Source: Lichenihabitans sp033947565 (lineage in GTDB: Bacteria > Pseudomonadota > Alphaproteobacteria > Rhizobiales > Beijerinckiaceae). Taken from it: 64,000 bases of DNA. Shown here piece after piece: positions 26,844-35,514 of the stretch. Within the stretch, counting starts at the first letter, position 1. Each line of letters starts with the position of its first letter. Both the position numbers and the translations under genes were made by a program. A model generated the notes under the pieces. The model searched no databases and was not told the DNA's origin. It was given only the letters and a program-made list of their open reading frames with translations. The stretch covers positions 95,234-159,233 of the forward strand of contig NZ_JARPVX010000003.1 in assembly GCF_033947565.1 (NCBI RefSeq), in the 5' to 3' direction.

Positions 26844-27758
26844 TCAGTCGAGGTTGCGTGCGACGGTGCGCACGAGGAAGAAGGCCACGATATTGGCCAG
26901 AATGACGGCCACGATGCCGCCCGCCGAGCCGCCGCCGACGTCCGAGTTCTGGATCGCGGTCTTGAAGATCAGGAACGGCAGGTTGGTCGAGGCATCGCCC
27001 GGGCCACCCGATGTCGTGACGTAGATTTCGGCAAAGATCCCCAGCAGGAAGATGGTCTCGATCATCACCACAACGGTGATCGGGCGGGCCAGATGGGGAA
27101 CGATGATGTGACGAAAGCGCGCCAAGGCCTTGGCGCCATCCATGCGGGCGGCCTCGATCTGCTCACGATCGAGAGACTGCATGGCGGTCAGCAGGATCAA
27201 GGTCGCGAACGGCACCCATTGCCAGGCCACGATAATGCCGACGGAGAACAAGGGCGCCGACGTAAACCAATCGAACACGCCCAGGTGGAGCGAACTCGTG
27301 ATATAGGCGAACAATCCGTTCACCGGGTGCATCAGCAGGTTTTTCCAAACCAATGCCGCAACGGTCGGCATGACGAAAAACGGCGCGATGACGAACAACC
27401 GCGCTGCGCCCTGCCCCCAAAAATCCTGGTCGAACAACACGGCGAACAGCGTGCCGAATACGACCGTAGCTATCAGCACGCCGCCAACCAGCAGAACGGT
27501 GTTCCAGACAGAGGTCAGGAACGAGGGGTCGGTGAGAAGATAGGTGTAATTATCGAAGCCGGCCCACCCTTGGGTCGACGGATCGACAAGATTATAATTG
27601 CGGAACGAATAATAGAGCGTGAGTGCAAGCGGCACGATCATCCAGATCAGCAGCACGCCGATGCTGGGCCACAGAAGTGGACGTGTATCGACGGCGCGGC
27701 TCTGAGCGCGCTTGAACGAAAAGCGGGCCGGCTTCGACGATAAGGCTGTGGTGGTCAT
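26844..27758 (-). CDS. polyol/sugar ABC transporter permease (MalF/SmoF type)
   Basis: This 304-residue inner-membrane protein begins with MTTTALSSKPARFSFKRAQS and has six helices, with the EAA loop IEAARMDGAKALARFRHIIV about 190-210. The ATG at 27758 is chosen; the frame reaches 27857 but would add a non-conserved leader from the intergenic region. A 187-bp gap with two stem-loops separates it from the binding-protein gene, a usual way to make more binding protein than permease. Confidence 0.92.
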   Translation of the reverse strand: MTTTALSSKPARFSFKRAQSRAVDTRPLLWPSIGVLLIWMIVPLALTLYYSFRNYNLVDPSTQGWAGFDNYTYLLTDPSFLTSVWNTVLLVGGVLIATVVFGTLFAVLFDQDFWGQGAARLFVIAPFFVMPTVAALVWKNLLMHPVNGLFAYITSSLHLGVFDWFTSAPLFSVGIIVAWQWVPFATLILLTAMQSLDREQIEAARMDGAKALARFRHIIVPHLARPITVVVMIETIFLLGIFAEIYVTTSGGPGDASTNLPFLIFKTAIQNSDVGGGSAGGIVAVILANIVAFFLVRTVARNLD

Positions 27759-27870
27759 AAGCGGCCATCCTGACTTGAGGGATGCGCCGATCGGCCCCCA
27801 GGGCCGGTCAGAACGGAAGCGGGTGCCTGAGTGCCGGACGCAATAAGCGCGATGCACCGGGATGCAGGCA

Positions 27871-27939
27871 GCAGCCGGGGAGAGTGAGTTCTCCGCGGCT
27901 GCCGCGATGTCGAAGAGGCCCCGGCTCAGCGCCGGGGCC
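27871..27939 (-). other. two stem-loops between binding-protein and permease genes
   Basis: Stem-loop one pairs 27931-27939 with 27917-27925 (GGCCCCGGC, 9 bp, 5-nt loop), right after the binding-protein stop. Stem-loop two pairs 27890-27902 with 27871-27883 (12 of 13 bp). No T-run follows either, so full termination is unlikely. Stabilisation or attenuation of the upstream message, as between malE and malF in enteric bacteria, is the likely role. Confidence 0.6.
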
Positions 27940-27945
27940 CTTGTC

Positions 27946-29265
27946 CTACTTCGGGTAACCAGCCTGCTTCAAGGTGCGCTCGGCCGAGGTCTGAGCCTTC
28001 TTCAAGGCTTCCTCGCCGGTGCTCTGGCCCGCGAGGGCCGCCGCGATGTCCTGGCCGGCCGTGGTGCCGATGCCCTGGAACTCGGGGATCGAGGCATATT
28101 GCACGCCCGTATAGGGGACCGGGTTGACGGTGGGCTTGGTCGGATCGGTCGCCTTGATGGCGTTCAGGACAAAGTCCGCGAAGGGGGCCGCCTTCTTGTA
28201 GTCAGCGCTGGCGTAGGTCGACAGGCGCGTGCCGGGAGGTGCGGACACCCAACCTTCGCTCTCGCCGACCATCTTGATATAGTCCTTCGAGGTCGCCCAC
28301 TTGACAAACTTCTTCGCGGCATCGGCCTGCTTGCTCGACGCCGGGATCCCGAGGGCCCAGGTCCAGAACCAGCCGCTGGCCTTTTCATTGGCGGCCGTCA
28401 CGGGAGCCGGCGCAAAGGCGACCTTGTCGGCCACCTGGCTTTCCTTCGGGTTGTAGAGGTAGCCGGCCGTCACGGTCGCATCGATCCACATGCCGCACTT
28501 GCCGGTGGCAAAGAGGGCGCGGTTCTCGTTATAGCCATTGGCGGTGGCGCCGGGCGGGCCGTCCTTCTTCATCACGTCAAGGTACCACTTGACGGTGTTC
28601 TCCCAGGGCTTCGAGGTGAACTGGGGCTGCCACTTTTCGTTGAACCACTCGCCGCCATTTGCGACCGCGGCGGTTCCGAGGAACGCCATGTTCTCGCCCC
28701 AGCCCGGCTTGCCGCGCAGGCAGATGCCGTAGATGCCGCCAGACTTGTCGTTCAGCTTGTCGGCATATTGAGCGATCTGCTCATAGGTCGGCTTGTCGGC
28801 CATCTTGATGCCGGCCTTGTCGAATAGGTCCTTGCGATAGAAGACCAGCGAGCTTTCAGCGTAGAACGGCGCCGAATACATCTTGCCGTCGACCGTCAGC
28901 GCGGATTTCACCTGCGGGACGATGTCGTTGTAATCGTAATCCTGGCCGAGATCGTCGACCGGCGTCAGCCAGCCCTGCTTGCCCCAGATCGGCGTCTCGT
29001 AGCCCGAAATGGTGACGACGTCGAAGGAACCGCCCTTGGTGGCGATGTCGGTCGTGACGCGCTGGCGCAGCACGTTTTCTTCCAGCACGACCCAGTTCAG
29101 CTTGATGCCGGTTTCCTGCTCGAACTTCGGCGACAGCTTCTGCATGACGATCATGTCGCCGTTGTTCACGGTGGCGATCGTCAGGGTTGTTTGCTGGGCA
29201 TAAACACCCGCGCTGCTAGCCAGCAGCGCAGCAGCGGTAATCCCGCCGACACGAGCGAAACGCAT
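27946..29265 (-). CDS. sorbitol/mannitol-type ABC transporter substrate-binding protein
   Basis: This 439-residue periplasmic protein has a signal peptide (residues 1-23, cut after VYAQ or VYA). The mature start TTLTIATVNNGDMIVMQKLS, with ETGIKLNWVVLEENVLRQRV and FDVVTISGYETPIWGKQGWL, is the hallmark of the SmoE/MtlE polyol-binding group. It captures the sugar alcohol and hands it to the two permeases. The ATG at 29265 follows GTGGGAGGA; the longer frame to 29340 runs through the promoter region. No polyol dehydrogenase or kinase is next to it, so catabolism must be encoded elsewhere. Confidence 0.9.
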   Translation of the reverse strand: MRFARVGGITAAALLASSAGVYAQQTTLTIATVNNGDMIVMQKLSPKFEQETGIKLNWVVLEENVLRQRVTTDIATKGGSFDVVTISGYETPIWGKQGWLTPVDDLGQDYDYNDIVPQVKSALTVDGKMYSAPFYAESSLVFYRKDLFDKAGIKMADKPTYEQIAQYADKLNDKSGGIYGICLRGKPGWGENMAFLGTAAVANGGEWFNEKWQPQFTSKPWENTVKWYLDVMKKDGPPGATANGYNENRALFATGKCGMWIDATVTAGYLYNPKESQVADKVAFAPAPVTAANEKASGWFWTWALGIPASSKQADAAKKFVKWATSKDYIKMVGESEGWVSAPPGTRLSTYASADYKKAAPFADFVLNAIKATDPTKPTVNPVPYTGVQYASIPEFQGIGTTAGQDIAAALAGQSTGEEALKKAQTSAERTLKQAGYPK

Positions 29266-29304
29266 CAAGAATCCTCCCACAGCGGTTGTTAAATGCTCAC
29301 CGCA

Positions 29305-29352
29305 AGAGCAAATGCTCTGGCGTTTTGCTTGTTTTGTCAAGCCTTGAACAAG
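29305..29352 (-). promoter_or_regulatory. promoter with nested palindromes upstream of polyol transporter operon
   Basis: On the minus strand TTGACA (29340-29335) is followed after 17 nt by GAGCAT (29317-29312), a good -35 with a weak -10. The perfect palindrome AGAGCAAATGCTCT (29305-29318) covers the -10. Around the -35 lie TCAAGCCTTGA (29337-29347) and the arms CTTGTT / AACAAG (29328-29333, 29347-29352). AAATGCTC recurs at 29291-29298. These are likely operators for the adjacent SorC-type regulator. Confidence 0.5.
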
Positions 29353-29377
29353 GTTATCCTAATATTGCGATGCAGCA

Positions 29378-30343
29378 TTATTGTGCGTCGCACAGAAGAG
29401 CCTCAGCCAGATCTTCGTCGATAATCACGCCATTGCCAAGTCGGCCCACGAGGGCGGCCCGCAGCGCGGCGGCTTTCTCGCGCCCGCTCGCCACCAGAAT
29501 CGTGGGACGCGTCGGAGAGCGGCGAAGCTCCATGGCGGTGAGACGGCGGGCGATCGCATCGTCGATCACCCGGCCCGATGCATCGAAGCTACGGCTCGTC
29601 AGTTCGCCGATGGCACCGAGCCGTCGCGTCGCATCGAATTCCTCAGGGGTGATGAAGCCGTCGATCAGCAGCGGCGCATGCTCATCGAGACGACCGACGC
29701 CGAACATCAGGGCGTCGGCTTGCTCATAGAGATCCTGCAGGGTGCGGTAGCCGCGCTGGGCCTTGAGGATGGCACATTCCTCCTCGGTGTCGACGATCAC
29801 CGGAAGGGGCAACGGGTAGCATTGCGCGCCGACCCGATCCGACAAACGCATCACGACATCGTACGGGCTGGCCCGCCCGTCTCGGGACAGGTTGCCCACG
29901 ACCGACACGATCTTGTGGTCCGGTCGCGACATGGTGCTGACGAGGCGCGCGGCTTCGCGCAGCGTCCGGCCGGTGCCGAAGGCCAAAACCTGAGGCGTCT
30001 TGGGAGACAAGAAATTTTCCAGCAGCTCTGCCGCCCGGTGAGCGACGCCGGAAGGCGCATCGTTGCCGCGGGCGCCGCTCGGCGCCACGTCGCAGAAGGT
30101 CAGCTCGAAGCGTTCCCGCACGCGTTCGCCAAGCTCGATGCTTTTCGTCAGCGGATGGTCGATGCGGATACGCACCAGCCCTTCGCTGAGCGCCAGAGCC
30201 ACGAGCCTTTGCGCGTTCGGCCGCGACACGTTCAGCTCGACCGCGATCTCGTCCTGGGTGCGACGCTTGATATAATAAAGCCAGGCTGCCCGCGCCGCCA
30301 GATCGAGGCGCCGCAGCTTGGGATCGAAGGTGAGGTCGTTCAA
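29378..30343 (-). CDS. SorC/DeoR-type sugar-binding transcriptional regulator
   Basis: This 321-residue protein has an N-terminal helix-turn-helix (AWLYYIKRRTQDEIAVELNVSR, about 20-42). The large SorC effector domain follows with QVLAFGTGRTLREAARL (about 116-132) and DALMFGVGRLDEHAPLL (about 210-226). Such proteins sense phosphorylated sugars or polyols and control the linked transport operon. It starts with TTG at 30343, supported by GAGGT 6 nt upstream; no ATG fits. It lies 112 bp upstream of the binding-protein gene in the same direction, and those 112 bp hold the candidate operators. Confidence 0.88.
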   Translation of the reverse strand: MNDLTFDPKLRRLDLAARAAWLYYIKRRTQDEIAVELNVSRPNAQRLVALALSEGLVRIRIDHPLTKSIELGERVRERFELTFCDVAPSGARGNDAPSGVAHRAAELLENFLSPKTPQVLAFGTGRTLREAARLVSTMSRPDHKIVSVVGNLSRDGRASPYDVVMRLSDRVGAQCYPLPLPVIVDTEEECAILKAQRGYRTLQDLYEQADALMFGVGRLDEHAPLLIDGFITPEEFDATRRLGAIGELTSRSFDASGRVIDDAIARRLTAMELRRSPTRPTILVASGREKAAALRAALVGRLGNGVIIDEDLAEALLCDAQ

Positions 30344-30627
30344 CGTTTACCTCGACGCTTGGAATCCCGGTCGTCGAACTAAAGCGCGACGCCTTCGGCA
30401 TGGTCAAGGGCGGCATCCCATGGTGCACCGCCACGAAACAGGCAGCGCCATGAACCTTCGATGGCCTCAGGCTGATGGCTGCAGCCGGCCCTCGCATGAA
30501 GCTTGCGTTCACCCTCTGGGATCGCGTCAGCGCGGCAAATGAACTGAATCATCGGCGACACGTTGGGTTCACAACATCATTTCCCGCGCCGCTCGCAACC
30601 GGTCGCCCGCCTCAGTCGGATACCATC

Positions 30628-31191
30628 ATGTCGATCAGGACAGTTCTTCGTTTCGCCGTTTCCGTCACGCTGCTCGGCGCGGCGGCCGTGCCGGCCTATG
30701 CACAATCGAGCCACGAGCGGCAGCTTACCATCACCCGGCATCACACCAAGGCACATCAGGGATCAGGCGTCGAGTATCGGGATGGGGGCAACGAGGTCGT
30801 CGCCTGGGGCGGCTTCAGCGCCAACGGCTACGGCCTCGGGACTCATGGTGACGGAGAAGCAGCCCGCCGCGCCGCCAGGAACGAGGCGGTGCGTTTGCGC
30901 ACGGGTGGTGTCTACGGTTATGGGTTCGACGGTCTCGGCGGCACCTTTGACAACGGCGATCTGAACAGCGGTCCGGGTGTCGGCTATAACAACCCGAATT
31001 ACGGCAATGCCTATAGCAGCTACGTCGGTTATGGTGGCGTGCCAAGCAATCTCGCGTTCGGCCCGGGCTACGCCAGCCGCCACATCACCGATAGCGATGA
31101 TTTCGACAGCGACGCGGACGTTCGCGGCCCGTCGCCCAGCGAGCTTGGCTTTGGCGAGTCGATCCGCGCCGCTTTCGAGCCGAATGATTGA
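30628..31191 (+). CDS. secreted Gly/Tyr/Asn-rich protein of unknown function
   Basis: This 187-residue protein has a clear signal peptide (residues 1-25, SVTLLGAAAVPAYA then Q). The mature part starts polar and basic (HERQLTITRHHTKAHQG), continues with a Gly/Tyr/Asn-rich low-complexity stretch of about 60 residues (GYGFDGLGGTFDNGDL, PNYGNAYSSYVGYGG) and ends acidic. There are no Cys in the mature part. I do not recognise a family. The ATG at 30628 is chosen because the signal peptide begins there; the frame extends to 30475 without support. Confidence 0.65.
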   Translation: MSIRTVLRFAVSVTLLGAAAVPAYAQSSHERQLTITRHHTKAHQGSGVEYRDGGNEVVAWGGFSANGYGLGTHGDGEAARRAARNEAVRLRTGGVYGYGFDGLGGTFDNGDLNSGPGVGYNNPNYGNAYSSYVGYGGVPSNLAFGPGYASRHITDSDDFDSDADVRGPSPSELGFGESIRAAFEPND

Positions 31192-31237
31192 AGCCGCAGG
31201 CAATGCAACCAAGTTCTAGCGCGTAGGTAGACTCACT

Positions 31238-31269
31238 GTTTCCGCGCCGCCCAAGTGTGGCGCGGAAAC
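31238..31269. terminator. strong stem-loop between convergent genes
   Basis: GTTTCCGCGCC (31238-31248) and GGCGCGGAAAC (31259-31269) form a perfect 11-bp stem with a 10-nt loop between two convergent genes. There is no T-run on either side, so it may act with Rho or only protect 3' ends. Confidence 0.5.
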
Positions 31270-31286
31270 CGTATTGTGGATCGCGT

Positions 31287-32270
31287 TCAGGCGATCCGCT
31301 CGATCAGCGGCACCTGCGGATGCGCCCCGAGATGCTGGATGACCTCGGCGGCCGCGATCGCCCCGAGCCGCGCACTTGTTTCGTGATCGCGACCCGTGGC
31401 GAAGCCGAACAGGTAGCCGGCCGCGAAAAGGTCCCCCGCCCCCGTGGTATCGACCAGATCGGCGATCGGACAGGCCGGGACGTGGTAGGTGGAATCGGGC
31501 GTCACAACGTGGGCGCCGTCGGACCCGACGGTGACGACCGCAAGGCCACAATCGCGGCGGATCGCGTCGATCGCCGTCGCGAGCGCCGTTGTCTCGTAGA
31601 GGGCTTCCAGCTCCGCACCGTTGGCGAAGACAATGTCCACCGTGCGGCTGCGGATCAGTTCCAGGAACTCTGCCCGGTAGCGGTCGACGCAAAAGCTGTC
31701 GGACAGCGTGATGGCAACCTTGCGGCCGGCCGCGTGGGCGATCTCGGCTGCCTTGCGGAACGCGAGTTTGGCGTCTGCCGGATCCCAAAGATAGCCTTCC
31801 AGATAGGTCACGGCAGAGCCGCGGACCAACTCCGGATCGACGTCGGCGACGCTCAGATTCTGACATGCGCCAAGATACGTGTTCATCGACCGCTGCCCAT
31901 CAGGGGTGACCATAATGTAGGAGCGGGCCGTCGCAGGTCCGTCTTCGGCCGCAGGCGTGGCGAAATGCACGCCGGTTCGCCGGAGGTCACCCGCGAAGAG
32001 GTCCCCAACGGCGTCGTTGCGCACTTTGCCGATAAAAGCCGAGCGTCCGCCGAAACTGGCGACGCCGACTGCGGTGTTGGCCGCGGAGCCTCCCGATACC
32101 ACCGCCACATCCGTCATCACGCCATACAGCGCTTCGGCGCGGGCGCCGTCGATCAGGGTCATCGACCCCTTGGTGATGCTTTCGGTGGCCAAAAGGGCGT
32201 CATCGACGCGGCAAATGACGTCCACAATGGCATTGCCGAGGCAGAGGACGTCGTAGGAGGAGGAAGACAT
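31287..32270 (-). CDS. PfkB-family carbohydrate/nucleoside kinase (adenosine kinase-like)
   Basis: This 327-residue protein has the N-terminal YDVLCLGNAIVDVICRVDD, the substrate-side GGSAANTAVGVASFGG (about 55-70), and the PfkB signature near the C-terminus with VDTTGAGDLFAAGYLFG, where Asp is the catalytic base and the Gly loop the anion hole. The N-terminus and overall length match the alphaproteobacterial adenosine kinase group, which phosphorylates adenosine to AMP for purine salvage; other nucleosides or sugars are possible. GGAGGAGGAAG precedes the ATG. It stands 120 bp downstream of the NicO gene. Confidence 0.85.
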   Translation of the reverse strand: MSSSSYDVLCLGNAIVDVICRVDDALLATESITKGSMTLIDGARAEALYGVMTDVAVVSGGSAANTAVGVASFGGRSAFIGKVRNDAVGDLFAGDLRRTGVHFATPAAEDGPATARSYIMVTPDGQRSMNTYLGACQNLSVADVDPELVRGSAVTYLEGYLWDPADAKLAFRKAAEIAHAAGRKVAITLSDSFCVDRYRAEFLELIRSRTVDIVFANGAELEALYETTALATAIDAIRRDCGLAVVTVGSDGAHVVTPDSTYHVPACPIADLVDTTGAGDLFAAGYLFGFATGRDHETSARLGAIAAAEVIQHLGAHPQVPLIERIA

Positions 32271-32390
32271 GCGGACTCGCAGGGCACGGCGGGATCGGGT
32301 GCCCGTCGCAGCCCGCCTGGCCCACATCCACGACACACCCGCCCCATCGAAGACGGTGTCGGGTGGGTAAAGCCATTCCGCCCCGGAGCG

Positions 32391-33476
32391 TCAAGTCGCA
32401 CCGATCGACGCCGCCTGGCCGGCCAGCAACAGAATACCCGCCAACAACACCACGCCGGCGGCCAGGAGCTCGACGCCCGCGCCCACCAGCGCCGCCCAGG
32501 GCGAGCGTCGCCCGATAAGCCGCGTCGCCGTGGCCTTGAACAGAACGGCCGTGCTGGCCAGCGCGGCCGTCGTCAAGGCGACGCCGAACGACATGGCCAA
32601 GACGGCCAGCACCCCGGCCGGGAACACGCCCTGCGCAAAGGCGAAGACCAGCACCAGGATGGCGCCCGAGCAAGGCCGCAGCCCGGCGGCCAACATGGTC
32701 GCGCCGGCGGCTCGCCAATCGATGCTTTGGTCAGTCAAGCTGCGTGGATCGGGTCCGTGGCAATGGGTGCAATCGGCAGGATGCGCCACCTCGGCCGCGT
32801 CGCAGGCAAAGCGGCTGACGATGGCGCCACGGTTTCCGCCGAGGCTCGTCACCGCAGGGCCCGCAAAGGCCATCGCGGGTGCGGCGGATCGAGACCCGCC
32901 GCCGAAGCGCGCCCAGGGATCCCGCGTCGCCCGCCAGGTCCGGCGCAGGGCCAGTCCCTTGCGCCAAACGAGGCTGAGCCCGAGCGCCACAATGGCGAGG
33001 AAACTCGCCGTTTCGATCAGACTGGCGGCATCCTTCATGCGTTGGGCCGTAGCGTGCAGCACAAGCGTCATGACGCCGATCAAGGCGATCGCGACCAGCC
33101 CCTGCAGCAGCGCGGCCGCAAAGGACAGCCCGATGCCGCGCCGCAAAGCCCGCTCGTTCGCTACCATATAGGAGCTCAGCACCGCCTTGCCGTGCCCCGG
33201 CCCCGCCGCATGGAAGACGCCGTACACGAAGCCCATGCCGACGAGCGGCCATAGGCCGCCGCCGAGCCGGGCTGCCCGCACGCCGAGCGACAACTGATGT
33301 TCAAGCCAGCCCTGTTGCGCCAGCAGCCATCCGGTGATCCCCGTGGCGCTGCCGCCGCCTTCCGAGATGCCGACGCTGAACGGGTTATGGGCCTGCGCCA
33401 GGGCCGGCGTCACGGCCAGCAGGAACCACGCCACTGCGACGCTGATGCGACGCTCCCCGGCTAATAGACCACTCAC
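32391..33476 (-). CDS. NicO-family nickel/cobalt (divalent metal) transporter
   Basis: This 361-residue membrane protein has a signal-like first segment, then the NicO motif YGVFHAAGPGHGKAVLSSYM (about 85-104, conserved His), more helices, a cytoplasmic or periplasmic loop with clustered metal ligands (DAAEVAHPADCTHCHGPDP, about 225-245), and the second conserved block GLRPCSGAILVLVFAFAQG. RcnA/NicO proteins move Ni2+, Co2+ or related metals. It starts with a GTG that overlaps the DUF1007 stop (GTGA), so the two are translationally coupled. Confidence 0.87.
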   Translation of the reverse strand: MSGLLAGERRISVAVAWFLLAVTPALAQAHNPFSVGISEGGGSATGITGWLLAQQGWLEHQLSLGVRAARLGGGLWPLVGMGFVYGVFHAAGPGHGKAVLSSYMVANERALRRGIGLSFAAALLQGLVAIALIGVMTLVLHATAQRMKDAASLIETASFLAIVALGLSLVWRKGLALRRTWRATRDPWARFGGGSRSAAPAMAFAGPAVTSLGGNRGAIVSRFACDAAEVAHPADCTHCHGPDPRSLTDQSIDWRAAGATMLAAGLRPCSGAILVLVFAFAQGVFPAGVLAVLAMSFGVALTTAALASTAVLFKATATRLIGRRSPWAALVGAGVELLAAGVVLLAGILLLAGQAASIGAT

Positions 33477-34177
33477 GGGCAGGCCACGATGGCCCGGCTC
33501 GCGAGCTTGATGCCGAAGTCCATGCCGGGCGACATGTTGCTGAAGAAGGCTTCGGACAGTTTCTGGTTGTCCGTGTTGTCGAGCGGCTTCGGCTTACTGA
33601 CCGTCACCGAACAGCCCGGAGGAGCCCCGACAAGCGTCACGGGGTCCTTGTCGGCAAATTCGAAGGCGACGAAATAGGTCGGATCGTAGACCTGGAGGTT
33701 GAAGAACGGGCCGGTCGCGATCGGCACCTTCAGCGGCAAGGTGAAATGCAGCGTGATCAGCTTGTCGGCGCTTTCGTCAAGCCAATAGTCGACAGGGTAC
33801 GCGAAGGGCTGCGACTTGCCGCCCGTTTTCGCCACGGTGAACCAGCCGAACTCCGCCAGGGAGTCGACATTGGTCTTGGCCAAGGGCGCGAGATCCTGCC
33901 GGGTCAGGACCTTGGCCGGGTCGCCGAGCCCCTGGATCGCAAAGGCCGAGTACATGTCATCGAAGGTCCAGGCCGCCTGCACTCCGGTGACCTTGCCGTC
34001 GGGGCCGAACACCACCGCTTGCCGGGCCGTGACGAACACGTGCGGGTGGGCCACAGCACCTTGACTGACCAGGCAGATCGCGGCTGCGCACCCCAAGCCC
34101 CAAGCCCGCACGCGCCAAGCGCCTCGCTTCAACACCATGCGGTCGCGCATCTTCCCGGCTTCACCAGGGGCCGGCAT
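33473..34177 (-). CDS. DUF1007 periplasmic protein partnered with metal transporter
   Basis: This 234-residue protein has a hydrophobic signal segment (WGLGCAAAICLVSQGAVA) cut just before HPHVFVTARQ, placing two His at the mature N-terminus, a good metal-binding end. The body is all beta-like with VTGVQAAWTFDDMYSAFAIQ, the family hallmark. DUF1007 genes are regularly coupled to NicO-type transporters, and a periplasmic metal-handling role is inferred. Start candidates are ATGs at 34177, 34150 and 34138; none has a clear ribosome site. It follows the aminotransferase gene by 15 bp. Confidence 0.82.
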   Translation of the reverse strand: MPAPGEAGKMRDRMVLKRGAWRVRAWGLGCAAAICLVSQGAVAHPHVFVTARQAVVFGPDGKVTGVQAAWTFDDMYSAFAIQGLGDPAKVLTRQDLAPLAKTNVDSLAEFGWFTVAKTGGKSQPFAYPVDYWLDESADKLITLHFTLPLKVPIATGPFFNLQVYDPTYFVAFEFADKDPVTLVGAPPGCSVTVSKPKPLDNTDNQKLSEAFFSNMSPGMDFGIKLASRAIVACP

Positions 34178-34192
34178 GGCCCGCGAGTTCGG

Positions 34193-35392
34193 CTAATCTG
34201 AGGCTTTCCCGGTCGGCGGCATTGCGCGGGCGAGGAAGGCCGCGATGCGATCGAGCGCCAAGCGGATGTTGTCGGCCGAGTTGGCGTAGCTGAGCCGAAG
34301 ATAGCCTTCGCCGTGAATGCCGAAATCAGGGCCCCCGATGGTCGCCACGCCGGCGTCCTCCAGCAGGGCTCGGGCGAGCGGCTTGCTGCGCCACCCCGTC
34401 GCGGCGATGTTCGGGAAGGCATAGAAGGCGCCTTTCGGGGTCTGGGCCGAGACGCCCGGCAGGGCGTTCAGCCCGTCGGTGACGAGGCGCCGGCGCGCGT
34501 CGAAACTGTCCATCATGCGGGCCACAGCATCCTGCGGACCTTCGAGGGCCGCCATTCCGGCAAACTGGGTGGGGGCATTGGTGCAGGAAAAGGAGTTGAC
34601 GACGAGCTTGCGGGCCTTGTCGTAAAGCCCGTCCGGCCAAACGCCATAGCCGAGCCGCCACCCCGTCATCGCATAAGTCTTCGACCAGCCATCGAGCAGG
34701 ATCAAACGGTCGCGGAGCTCAGGATAGGACAGGAGCGAGCGGTGCTGAAGCCCGTCATAGGTCATCTGACCGTAAATTTCGTCCGACATCACCGCCACCT
34801 GCGGGTGCCGGGCAAGTCCCGCCACCAAGCGGTCGATCTCGGCCGCCGGCGTCACACCGCCGGTGGGGTTGGCGGGGGAGTTGACGATGAGCAGCCGCGT
34901 CCGCGGGGTGATGAGGCCGAGGATGTCCTCGGCCGAAACCGCGAAGCCATTGGCCTCCCGGATCGGGGTCGGGACCGGTGTCGCCCCCGTGAACTCGATC
35001 ATCGACCGGTAGATCGGGAAGCCAGGGTCCGGGTAAAGAATTTCGGCGCCGGGCTCGCCGAACATCAGGATGGCCATGAACATGGTCACCTTGCCGCCCG
35101 GCACGATCATCACCCGCTCGGGCGACACCTCAACGGCATGGCGCCGATGCAGGTCTGCCGCGACGGCTTCGCGCAAGGGCAGGAGCCCCGTGGCTGGCGT
35201 GTAACCGTGATGGCCGTCGCGCAACGCCTTGACGGCGGCCTCGACAATATGGGGTGGGGTCGGGAAGTCGGGCTGACCGATCCCCAGATTGATGATGTCT
35301 CGGCCCTGCCGCGTCAGCTCCGTGGCGCGGGCCAGCACCGCAAAGGCGTTCTCCTCGCCGATGCGGTCGAAACTCGGAACGTTGGTCAACAT
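34193..35392 (-). CDS. PLP-dependent aminotransferase, class I/II (AspC/AlaA-like)
   Basis: This 399-residue fold-type I enzyme has INLGIGQPDFPTPPHIVEAA at the start, NSPANPTGG (about 170), SDEIYGQMTYDG (about 200) and the PLP Lys in LDGWSKTYAMTGWRLGYG (about 237). The C-terminal substrate Arg is in EGYLRLSYAN. It swaps amino groups between an amino acid and a keto acid; aspartate, alanine or an aromatic amino acid are possible. It heads a minus-strand cluster with DUF1007 and NicO, which is probably chance. It is divergent from the GST gene. Confidence 0.9.
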   Translation of the reverse strand: MLTNVPSFDRIGEENAFAVLARATELTRQGRDIINLGIGQPDFPTPPHIVEAAVKALRDGHHGYTPATGLLPLREAVAADLHRRHAVEVSPERVMIVPGGKVTMFMAILMFGEPGAEILYPDPGFPIYRSMIEFTGATPVPTPIREANGFAVSAEDILGLITPRTRLLIVNSPANPTGGVTPAAEIDRLVAGLARHPQVAVMSDEIYGQMTYDGLQHRSLLSYPELRDRLILLDGWSKTYAMTGWRLGYGVWPDGLYDKARKLVVNSFSCTNAPTQFAGMAALEGPQDAVARMMDSFDARRRLVTDGLNALPGVSAQTPKGAFYAFPNIAATGWRSKPLARALLEDAGVATIGGPDFGIHGEGYLRLSYANSADNIRLALDRIAAFLARAMPPTGKASD

Positions 35393-35514
35393 GGCTCTGA
35401 TTCCAGGTTCGACGCGGCATTGCGCTTGGGCGCAGCCTTGATCACGATAGTGAGGCAGCCTGTCGCATCCGGCGATATCATATCCCTGCGATTTCGTGAT
35501 TCACGGAAAAGAGC

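Noticed and set aside
26049..27743. 564-residue plus-strand frame
   Set aside because: Antisense shadow of the two sugar permease genes, rich in Gln/His/Arg.
31257..33254. 665-residue plus-strand frame
   Set aside because: Antisense shadow of the PfkB kinase and NicO genes; no recognisable domain.
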